NCBI RefSeq assembly: GCF_000425265.1
Contig: NZ_KE384342.1
Span: 523,528-587,527 of the forward strand
DNA: 64,000 bases
Source of the DNA: Maridesulfovibrio zosterae DSM 11974
GTDB taxonomy: Bacteria > Desulfobacterota > Desulfovibrionia > Desulfovibrionales > Desulfovibrionaceae
Reading direction: 5' to 3'
Every line of letters starts with the position of its first letter. The stretch's first letter is position 1. The notes beneath the pieces were generated by a model. The model did not search any database and was not told the origin of the DNA. It saw only the letters and a program-made list of their open reading frames with translations. Both the position numbers and the translations under genes were made by a program. Positions 57,176-64,000 of the stretch are shown here, one piece after another.

Positions 57176-57595
57176 ATGAAAAAAAGAACTATACATGCCA
57201 CAAATTTTAGGAAAGTCTTAGAATTATTCCGTAACAATCGTGAACAGGATGCTGAAAAACTGTTAAAGATTATACAGGAAGAGTATTTGGAACTGTATAA
57301 TGAGAACAAGGAACTTCGTTCTCAGATAAAAGAGGTTGCAGATATACTTGACCTTGCATCATGTATGGAGTTTGACGGGCAGAAGTATTGGATTGATGAG
57401 GATACAGAAAAGTCAGGTCCGTATTGTCAGGTTTGTTATGATAGAGATGGCGTTCTAATCAGGTTGCAGGAAAAGGAAAAGCATTGGGAATGTTATTCGT
57501 GTCAGAATTTGTTTGTTAAGATGCCTACTGGTAATGTTATTCATAAGAGCAGTCTTAAAAAAGAACCCAAACCACCTTTGCAGCTGTTTAAATAA
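57176..57595 (+). CDS. Coiled-coil protein with a four-cysteine knuckle, unknown function
   Basis: The 139-residue product has a basic N-terminus, a predicted coiled coil (about residues 25-60), and two Cys pairs, GPYCQVCYDRDGVLIRL and WECYSCQNLF. The pairs are likely to bind zinc. The C-terminus is Lys/Pro-rich. I recognise no characterised family; the layout recalls small DNA- or phage-associated hypothetical proteins. AAAAGGA lies close before the ATG. It stands alone and ends near a long hairpin. Confidence 0.75.
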   Translation: MKKRTIHATNFRKVLELFRNNREQDAEKLLKIIQEEYLELYNENKELRSQIKEVADILDLASCMEFDGQKYWIDEDTEKSGPYCQVCYDRDGVLIRLQEKEKHWECYSCQNLFVKMPTGNVIHKSSLKKEPKPPLQLFK

Positions 57596-57629
57596 ATTAT
57601 TTAAAAATTTCTTTCAGTCCTTAATCACC

Positions 57630-57666
57630 GAAGGGACCTTGATCTTTTTTAGATCAAGGTCCCTTC
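57630..57666 (+). terminator. Long hairpin after the coiled-coil gene
   Basis: GAAGGGACCTTGATCT pairs perfectly with AGATCAAGGTCCCTTC around a tight T loop, followed by a weak T tract (CCCTTTTC). It is most likely a terminator. Confidence 0.75.
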
Positions 57667-57813
57667 ACCCTTTTCAGTACTTTTTCATTTAGTTAACTTT
57701 AAAGTTTTACAAAATGTAACAGTAATGTGGTAGAAGACCTTGCGGCTTTTAAGTATGGCTCCCCAATGTCTTTTAAGTTTGTTTTCCGTTCTTAAATCAA
57801 TGGAGTAGTGTCA

Positions 57814-58359
57814 ATGCTATTAAATGAACGCCACATGCAGTTTTTAAAACATGTGAAAAGTTATGGTGGAATAAAAAGATTTCATGGCCTGCTTCCCAAG
57901 CGTGAAGCTATATTTTACGAAACGGAACTGGTAAATGAATTAATTGACATGGGATTGGTAGAAGAAGGCAGCATCTGTACCTCATGTGGAAATAACATGG
58001 AAGGCTATAGGATTTCCCGTCGGGCTGAAAAGGAGTTTGAGCGAAAAGGGATTGATATCAAGGATAATGATTGGGATAAATTTTGCTGTGTTGATGTTGA
58101 GATGAATGAATATCTTGATAAAGAGCATATCAGGGCTTTAATGGATATTTATTATTTATCAAGAGTTTCTGTTTTTGGTGGAATAGCTCCTAAAAATATT
58201 CTTTATGATTGTTATACGGTAGATGTTTTAGGAGTGCTTCTGGATGTAGGGTTTATTTATAAAATTTCCTTGAAAGGTCCGACCATCCGGTACGAAAGTG
58301 GATTTGTTTTATCAGATAAAGCCTCGCTCATGCTTCAACAGGTCGGCTATGTAAAATAG
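57814..58359 (+). CDS. Protein of unknown function with two similar halves
   Basis: The 181-residue product has no family I recognise. The segment from residue 8 (FLKHVKSYGGIKRFHGLLPK, then ELVNELIDMGLVEE) is echoed around residue 110 (LMDIYYLSRVSVFGGIAPKN, then DVLGVLLDVGFIYK). The repeat suggests two winged-helix-like units. A CTSCGN pair and a CC pair lie in and after the first unit. ATG 57814 is chosen because GGAG lies nine bases upstream; GTG 57808 is closer and less likely. A terminator follows, so it is a single gene. Confidence 0.7.
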   Translation: MLLNERHMQFLKHVKSYGGIKRFHGLLPKREAIFYETELVNELIDMGLVEEGSICTSCGNNMEGYRISRRAEKEFERKGIDIKDNDWDKFCCVDVEMNEYLDKEHIRALMDIYYLSRVSVFGGIAPKNILYDCYTVDVLGVLLDVGFIYKISLKGPTIRYESGFVLSDKASLMLQQVGYVK

Positions 58360-58383
58360 CTTGCTTAACAATAATCATCAGTT

Positions 58384-58417
58384 AGACTACTTTTTTTTAA
58401 AGTGGTCTTTTTTTTGT
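58384..58417 (+). terminator. Terminator after the two-half protein gene
   Basis: AGACTACTTT pairs with AAAGTGGTCT (one G-T) around a T-rich loop and is followed by eight T. Confidence 0.88.
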
Positions 58418-58563
58418 GTTTATTTTATATAATTATAAATCTCTCTAACAATATAAGAGGCATCTTTTACAATTAATTTATAATATTTCCTTTCTGTTGG
58501 ATTTAGGAATCGCTTTGAGTTAGTCTACAAGAAAAAACTATTTAATATTGTGAGGTCTTGATA

Positions 58564-60798
58564 ATGGCAGATAAATTTTTATGTATACATGGTCATTTTT
58601 ACCAACCTCCTCGTGAAGATCCATGGCTGGATATGATCTTTCCTGAAGGCAGTGCTGCTCCCGCAAGACATTGGAATGAAAGAATCTGTAAAGAGAGTTA
58701 CGGACCTTTGGCATGGGCTCGGCGTATGGGAAGTGATGGCGTTTTTGACATAATTAATTGCTATGAGTGGATGAGTTTTAATGTAGGCCCAACTTTATTT
58801 CGTTGGATAGAACGCTCGGAGCCTGAACTCTATGCCAGATTATTGGAGGCCGATTCCCGAAGTTTGAAACGTTTAGGGCATGGTAATGCCATTGCTCAGA
58901 TTTATCATCATGTGATTATGCCTCTTGCATCAGAGCTTGATAAACAGATTGAGGTGGCATGGGCTGTTGCTGATTTTGAGTCAAGGTTTATGCGTAAACC
59001 TGAAGGAATGTGGCTTTCAGAAACAGCCTGTGACACTGCTTCACTGGAAGCTCTTGCAGCTGAAGGAATTCTTTACACTTTGCTTGCTCCCAGACAGGCA
59101 GAGGCTGTTGCTGATATTGGTTCCGATAATTGGAATAATGTTGATGAATATTCTATCAATATTAAAGAGCCTTATCTTGTCGAACTTCCTTCGGGTAAAA
59201 GTATTTCAGTCTTTTTCTATGATGGCGGATTATCACAGTCTGTCGCTTTTGAAGGGTTACTGCGTAACGGTGGCGATTTCTGGAATAAACTATCGAGTGC
59301 TTCTGCAGAAGGACTGCTTTCTATTGGTACAGATGGCGAAACTTATGGACATCACTTTAAATTTGGAGAGATGGCTTTGGCCTATGTCCTTGAGCAGGGT
59401 ATAGCTGCAAGGGATGGGGTAACCCTGACAAATTATGGCGCATATCTGAAGCAGAATCCACCAATGCGTAAAGTCAAGATACATGAAAATTCATCTTGGA
59501 GCTGCTGTCATGGCATTGAGCGATGGAGGAGTGATTGTGGCTGCTGCACTGGCGATCACCCTGATTGGAATCAGCAGTGGAGAAAGCCTTTGCGTGAAGG
59601 ATTAGACAACGTAAAAGGCCTGATGGATAGACATTATTTTAATCTTGGTTCCAATATTTTTAAAGATGCACAAAAAACATTGCTTGATTATGGTTCTGTA
59701 CTTAGCGGGCAAGTCTCCGAAATTGATTTCTTCAAGAAACACTTTAAGGTTTCAGGAGAGTCGATGGAGGCTGATTTAGGATGGAAGCTCCTTTCCATGC
59801 AGAAGTGGGCGCTATCTTCCTTTGCCAGCTGTGGATGGTTTTTCGATGATCTAGCACGGCTTGAGCCTTTAAATGATATGTCGTTTGCTCTTCGTGCTAT
59901 GGAAATTGCGAAAGACACTGGTCTAATTGGGCTTGAAGAGAAGTTTATATCAATTATTTCTGAAGCTTATTCTAATGAAGAACGTTATGGATCTGGTTCT
60001 GATCTTTGGAATAGTTCAGTAAAACCACAGAGTGAAACTCCGGGTAGCTTGATAGCGCAGGCTATTGTCAGGCTTTATGTTGAGGGAGCATTTCCAGTAT
60101 CTGGAGAATTCGGAAAAGTAGAATGGCCCGGGGCATCAGTTACACTCGAAGCAGGGGACACTTCAGTAATCATGGCTAAAGGTTCGGCTGAAATTAAATG
60201 GACCCTTGAGTCAGAGATTAAAAAATTTGATTGGAAGTGGAAGAAAGGTGATCGGGTTATTTCTGGAGAATTGGAAGTTTTTGACACTTCTTCTGATTAT
60301 CGGGAGTCCGTCGATTTTGTAGATATTTCATGGAAGAAAAAACAATCATTATCTCTTGCTTGGGTGGATAGGATTGCCAGAGAATCATGGGATATAAAAA
60401 TTAAATCATCTGGATGTGGTCCATCTCTTTTTGGTAAATATGAAGATTATCAGACATCTCAGACATGGGCAGGAAAGTGGAAAGAGTTGTGGGATGGCAT
60501 GGTATGGAATTATTTATTTTCTGAAGATGATGTCAGTGATGATTTTATTGATTTCCTTAAAGAAACGGGAAGTGAACACCCTGACATAAGTTTTTTTATT
60601 GAACAGATATCAAATACTCTTAGTGATATGCTGCAAAATAAAACTTCATCATGGGGTAAAATTTGTTTTATAATTAAAAAAGCAGAAATTATAAATCTAC
60701 CTATAGATATCTGGAAGCTTCAGAATGTCTATTGGGCTAAGGTTCAGGAAGGATATAGTGATCTGGAATTAAGTCGCGTGCTCGGGTTTGACTTGTAA
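58564..60798 (+). CDS. Glycoside hydrolase family 57 protein with DUF3536
   Basis: The 744-residue product starts with the GH57 motif CIHGHFYQPPREDPW. Further motifs are GNAIAQIYHHVIMPLA, PEGMWLSETACD and SIGTDGETYGHH, in order, as in the family's catalytic domain. The region from about residue 300 on is the DUF3536 extension. GH57 enzymes act on alpha-glucans. The exact substrate is unknown, but glycogen-like storage glucan is plausible. No signal peptide is present, so it is cytoplasmic. GAGGT precedes ATG 58564. Confidence 0.9.
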   Translation: MADKFLCIHGHFYQPPREDPWLDMIFPEGSAAPARHWNERICKESYGPLAWARRMGSDGVFDIINCYEWMSFNVGPTLFRWIERSEPELYARLLEADSRSLKRLGHGNAIAQIYHHVIMPLASELDKQIEVAWAVADFESRFMRKPEGMWLSETACDTASLEALAAEGILYTLLAPRQAEAVADIGSDNWNNVDEYSINIKEPYLVELPSGKSISVFFYDGGLSQSVAFEGLLRNGGDFWNKLSSASAEGLLSIGTDGETYGHHFKFGEMALAYVLEQGIAARDGVTLTNYGAYLKQNPPMRKVKIHENSSWSCCHGIERWRSDCGCCTGDHPDWNQQWRKPLREGLDNVKGLMDRHYFNLGSNIFKDAQKTLLDYGSVLSGQVSEIDFFKKHFKVSGESMEADLGWKLLSMQKWALSSFASCGWFFDDLARLEPLNDMSFALRAMEIAKDTGLIGLEEKFISIISEAYSNEERYGSGSDLWNSSVKPQSETPGSLIAQAIVRLYVEGAFPVSGEFGKVEWPGASVTLEAGDTSVIMAKGSAEIKWTLESEIKKFDWKWKKGDRVISGELEVFDTSSDYRESVDFVDISWKKKQSLSLAWVDRIARESWDIKIKSSGCGPSLFGKYEDYQTSQTWAGKWKELWDGMVWNYLFSEDDVSDDFIDFLKETGSEHPDISFFIEQISNTLSDMLQNKTSSWGKICFIIKKAEIINLPIDIWKLQNVYWAKVQEGYSDLELSRVLGFDL

Positions 60799-60822
60799 AT
60801 ATAAAGCTAAGCCAAAAAGGAG

Positions 60823-60852
60823 CGGCCCGCTGAATTAATATTCAACGGGCCG
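60823..60852. terminator. Hairpin between GH57 gene and MBL gene
   Basis: CGGCCCG pairs with CGGGCCG, and inside it TGAAT pairs with ATTCA. It lies between two convergent genes. The flanking T runs are modest. Confidence 0.65.
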
Positions 60853-60886
60853 TATTTATATTACGAACTCAGCTGTTGATGAGTGA

Positions 60887-61729
60887 TCAGAATTGGTAGA
60901 CAGCTCCTGATCCCATAGGTAGAACTTCGCATGATAAACGATTTTTGAGGAACTCATATCCATCATCCCCGGTACAATGTCCCGGAGAAACCATCTCAGG
61001 GCTGAATTCTTCGATTATTTTAGCTGTATTTTCAAATTCCTTCCCATCTGAATGAAAAAGATGCAGACCACCAATGATTGCATGAACAGAGTCAAGACCT
61101 GTCAAATCTCTCAAGTGATATAAGGAGTTACCCAAACCACTGTGACAGCAACCTAAAATAACAATTGGTCCTGCTTTGCTCATGAGCAGTAGAAAAGCAT
61201 CATCAGGAACATGGTCTGTTTTCGTAAGATCTTGATCAGTGTAAAGTCCTTCGGTTGCTTCAAAAAAGCCTTCACGCCTAGGAATTTCGGTGATCATATA
61301 AAGTCCATCATCAAGCTCAACATAGTCACGGACTATGATCGTTCCGGGATATTCACATGGAAATGATATATCTTGTGCTGAACCGTCATCCTCTTTTGCA
61401 TATCTTTTAGTTGCAAAATCAGGATGAGCATAGACAGGCCCCATGAAACCGGCTTTCATAAGATCGTCCATACCACCTGTATGATCCCAATGTCCGTGAC
61501 TTAGAGCCATAGCCTTAGCTTTTTCAGGCTGTATCCCCATCTCTTTTGCATTTTTTAGAAAAAGTGATGTGTCAGCACAGTCCAGCAGCCAAAGCTTGTC
61601 CTGAGGCAATTCAATACTAATTGAGAGCCCCCATTCTTTGCCTAAAGTTTCTCGTTGTGAATGGTTATCGCAAAGAACTGAAACTTTACAGACATCGGTC
61701 AATGGCTGATTTAGCGTGAGATTGGCCAT
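60887..61729 (-). CDS. MBL-fold metallo-hydrolase
   Basis: The 280-residue product has the metallo-beta-lactamase motif SHGHWDHTGG (His-x-His-x-Asp-His) and ILGCCHSGLGN. Its layout follows the family annotated as dihydropteridine-aminobenzene phosphate synthase-like hydrolases. The substrate is not known. The start at 61729 overlaps the cimA end by 19 bases, so it is co-expressed with lysC and cimA. Confidence 0.85.
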   Translation of the reverse strand: MANLTLNQPLTDVCKVSVLCDNHSQRETLGKEWGLSISIELPQDKLWLLDCADTSLFLKNAKEMGIQPEKAKAMALSHGHWDHTGGMDDLMKAGFMGPVYAHPDFATKRYAKEDDGSAQDISFPCEYPGTIIVRDYVELDDGLYMITEIPRREGFFEATEGLYTDQDLTKTDHVPDDAFLLLMSKAGPIVILGCCHSGLGNSLYHLRDLTGLDSVHAIIGGLHLFHSDGKEFENTAKIIEEFSPEMVSPGHCTGDDGYEFLKNRLSCEVLPMGSGAVYQF

Positions 61730-63315
61730 TTTTGTGGGTCATCCTTGAATAATTTGTAATTAATTGAGTCAACCAGGGCCTGCCAACTTGCTTCGATAAT
61801 ATTATTACTTACTCCCATGGTCGTCCACTGATTTTTACCGTCAGTTGATTCGATGAGAAGGCGTACATTAGAACTGGTTCCGGCTGCCTGACGAACGGCT
61901 CCAGATAAAACCCTTACTTTAAAGTCCTGAAGACGTACATTGCGTAAAGAAGGGTAAAAAGGTTCGAGTGCCTTACGTAAAGCCTTATCAAGAGCGTTAA
62001 CAGGACCGTCACCTGAAGCGGCGGTGTGGTTTTCCTCCCCATGAACTTTTACGATCACAGTTGCCTCGGAAAATGGCTCTTTATCTTCTTTGCGTTTAGC
62101 ATCAACTACAAAAAAGTTAATAAATTCAAAATAACGTTTAGACCAGCCCATGGCTTTGAAAAAAAGCAACTCAAAAGAGGCTTCTGCCGCTGAATATTCA
62201 AATCCGATGGTTTCACGTTCCTTAATGGTCGCAAGTATGGTCTGAACGGCAGGATCATTTTTATCTAGATCATAGCCGTACTGCTTAGCCTTGTAGAGTA
62301 CATTGCTTTTTCCTGAGAGATCAGAAAGCAGAACACGGCGGTCATTACCAACAAGTAAGGGGTCAACATGTTCGTAGCTGGTAGAATCTTTGAGCACTGC
62401 ACTAACATGTATTCCACCTTTATGGGCAAACGCTGCCTGCCCGACAAAAGGTTGTCTCAGGAACGGCCGTAGATTGGCAATCTCTGTAATATAGGTTGAT
62501 GTGCTTTTCAGTTTTATCAGTTTTTTCTTGCCTATAGTTTCGTAACCGAGCTTTAGCTCAAGATTGGGAATGATGGAGCAAAGGTTCGCGTTGCCGCATC
62601 TTTCGCCATAACCATTCATTGTTCCTTGAATCTGGACTGCACCGTTTGCTACAGCTGCAAGTGAGTTTGCAACAGCAAGTTCACAGTCATTATGAGCGTG
62701 TATCCCTATCTGACAACCTGGAATTCGGTCCAGAACGGTCTTACAGGCTTCAGCAACAAAATCCGGCATGGAACCGCCGTTTGTATCACATAAGACCAGA
62801 ACATCTGCTCCAGCTTCGTGGGCGGCTTTAAGGCAGGAAATAGAGAACTCCGGATTTGCTTTAAATCCGTCGAAAAAGTGTTCCGCATCAAAAAACAGTT
62901 CTTCTACATGAGAACGCAAGTAGCTTATACTGTTACTTATGAGTTCAATATTTCTTTCAAGCGTTACGCCTAGAGCATTGGTAGCGTGGAAATCCCATGT
63001 TTTGCCGAAAATAGAAATGACTTTAGCTCCGGATTCTATCAGAGCAGCCAAATTAGGATCTTCTTCGGCTTTAAGGCGATTCATATGTGTTGAGCCAAAT
63101 GCCGAAATTTTACAGTTTTGCAGCTGATAATTGCTGATTTCCTGAAAAAATTCTTTATCAGTGGCATTTGATCCTGGCCATCCTCCTTCCACGTAATGAA
63201 CACCTAGTTCATCAAGCTTGCAGGTGATGCGAATTTTATCCTGTACGCTTAAGTTTATTTCTTCAGATTGGGTCCCATCGCGCAGTGTGGTATCATATAT
63301 TTTAATTTTTTTCAT
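61711..63315 (-). CDS. cimA: (R)-citramalate synthase
   Basis: The 534-residue enzyme has the isopropylmalate/citramalate synthase start KIYDTTLRDGTQSEEINLS, the metal site HAHNDCELAVANSLAA and GTMNGYGERCGNANL. A C-terminal regulatory domain (about residues 410-534) is present. Length and the YDTTLRDGTQSE form fit the CimA group that condenses pyruvate with acetyl-CoA toward isoleucine, rather than LeuA. It begins two bases after lysC ends. Confidence 0.9.
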   Translation of the reverse strand: MKKIKIYDTTLRDGTQSEEINLSVQDKIRITCKLDELGVHYVEGGWPGSNATDKEFFQEISNYQLQNCKISAFGSTHMNRLKAEEDPNLAALIESGAKVISIFGKTWDFHATNALGVTLERNIELISNSISYLRSHVEELFFDAEHFFDGFKANPEFSISCLKAAHEAGADVLVLCDTNGGSMPDFVAEACKTVLDRIPGCQIGIHAHNDCELAVANSLAAVANGAVQIQGTMNGYGERCGNANLCSIIPNLELKLGYETIGKKKLIKLKSTSTYITEIANLRPFLRQPFVGQAAFAHKGGIHVSAVLKDSTSYEHVDPLLVGNDRRVLLSDLSGKSNVLYKAKQYGYDLDKNDPAVQTILATIKERETIGFEYSAAEASFELLFFKAMGWSKRYFEFINFFVVDAKRKEDKEPFSEATVIVKVHGEENHTAASGDGPVNALDKALRKALEPFYPSLRNVRLQDFKVRVLSGAVRQAAGTSSNVRLLIESTDGKNQWTTMGVSNNIIEASWQALVDSINYKLFKDDPQKWPISR

Positions 63316-63317
63316 TG

Positions 63318-64000
63318 TTACAGCATGTTTTCTTCGGACCTGTTTTTATCAAGCCCGAACGTGTTATGGAGCGTTCTTATGGCAAGTTCAGTATATTTTT
63401 CTTCAATCAGACAGGTAATTTTAATTTCAGAAGTGCTGATCATCAGGATGTTGATATTTTCATCACGCAGGGCTTGAAAAGCACGGGAAGCAACACCTGA
63501 GTGATTGCGCATTCCGACACCGATTACGGAAACTTTGCATACATTCTGATCGTAGAGCACTTCTTGAGCACCAAGTGATTCTTTAATGCTGTCAAGGATT
63601 TTCAAAGTTTGATTAAGATCTGCACGGGGAATTGTGAAAGTCATATCAGTTCGTCCGTCACGACTGGGGTTCTGGACAATCATATCTACCAGAACTCCTG
63701 CTTCCGCAAGCGGGGTGAAAAGAGTCGCAGATACACCCGGTACGTCCTGCACTTTTGCAAGGGTTACGCGTGCCTGATCTTTATCATATGCAATACCGGA
63801 AACAAGTACTGATTCCATGTTTTTATCCTCCTGTGTGACATATGTTCCTATCTCGTCGCTAAAAGTAGAGCGGACATGAACTTTTACATTGTATTTTTTA
63901 GCAAACTCAACTGAACGAATCTGAAGTACTTTTGCGCCCATGCTGGCCATTTCAAGCATCTCATCATAGGAGACAGTATCAAGCTTGCGGGCTTGTGAGC
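63318..64000 (-). CDS. lysC: Aspartate kinase, C-terminal part (cut by window edge)
   Basis: The open frame runs in from the window edge at 64000 and ends at 63318, giving about 227 residues. It begins ARKLDTVSYDEMLEMASMGAKVLQIRSVEFAKKY, the typical end of the kinase domain, followed by two ACT domains (LVDMIVQNPSRDG, VSVIGVGMRNHSGVASRAF, ISTSEIKITCLI). They give feedback control by lysine and/or threonine. The N-terminal catalytic part lies outside the window. cimA and the MBL gene follow on the same strand. Confidence 0.93.
   Translation of the reverse strand, partial: SQARKLDTVSYDEMLEMASMGAKVLQIRSVEFAKKYNVKVHVRSTFSDEIGTYVTQEDKNMESVLVSGIAYDKDQARVTLAKVQDVPGVSATLFTPLAEAGVLVDMIVQNPSRDGRTDMTFTIPRADLNQTLKILDSIKESLGAQEVLYDQNVCKVSVIGVGMRNHSGVASRAFQALRDENINILMISTSEIKITCLIEEKYTELAIRTLHNTFGLDKNRSEENML

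Noticed and set aside
1-64000. Mobile elements, prophage, CRISPR, toxin-antitoxin or defence island
   Set aside because: No transposase, integrase, direct-repeat array or paired defence genes were seen; only isolated hairpins, most explained as terminators.

Overview
The window looks like about 64 kb of the main chromosome of a moderate- to low-GC, Gram-negative, anaerobic sulfate reducer, probably a marine Desulfovibrio/Maridesulfovibrio relative. This is inferred from gene content, not from a marker gene. Supporting genes are a selenocysteine tRNA, a two-gene SufCB system, an AccA-AccD fusion next to a stand-alone biotin carboxylase, a NIL-domain ferredoxin, a paaK plus tandem-ACT pair, a PocR-type sensor kinase, CheZ, HD-GYP and bacteriohemerythrin. 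No IS element, prophage, integrase, plasmid function or CRISPR array was seen.

Layout. 1-3 kb: a YgiQ-type radical SAM protein (cut by the window edge) behind a PocR/PAS histidine kinase that is split by a frameshift at a 7-A run. 3-9 kb: thiamine gene thiDN, tRNA-Leu with its terminator, a small secreted protein, an APC permease and putP facing apart. 8.8-16 kb: rlmL-like methyltransferase, CheY-like receiver, phoH, ybeY, then argF-argG and argH. 16-18.3 kb: HD-GYP protein, hemerythrin, selC. 18.5-28.5 kb: a long same-strand block ftsH-folP-cdaA-cdaR-glmM-galU-exported protein-priA, which joins protein quality control, folate, c-di-AMP signalling, UDP-sugar supply and replication restart. 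28.6-38 kb: a WecG-like/STAS fusion with an Smr protein, sufCB, a YdjM-like membrane protein, kup, an Hpt protein, and paaK-ACT behind a leader with an orphan terminator. 38-42.4 kb: a possible small ORF, rsfS, gpmI, a CxxC mini-protein, trmO and an acyltransferase. 42.6-57 kb, mostly minus strand: accAD fusion and accC, a TPR lipoprotein, umuDC behind an inverted repeat, cheZ, a PilZ-like protein, NIL-ferredoxin, cpoB-like protein, PLDc_N protein, lgt, lspA, ileS and a YbeD-like protein. 57-64 kb: two unfamiliar cysteine-bearing proteins, a GH57/DUF3536 enzyme, then lysC (cut by the edge)-cimA-MBL hydrolase on the minus strand.

Most genes are housekeeping. The least explained items are the frameshifted PocR kinase, the WecG-like/STAS fusion, the orphan terminator in the paaK leader, the inverted repeat over the umuDC promoter, the small ORF before rsfS and the duplicated-domain protein at 57.8 kb. 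I did not find a clearly new multi-gene system.
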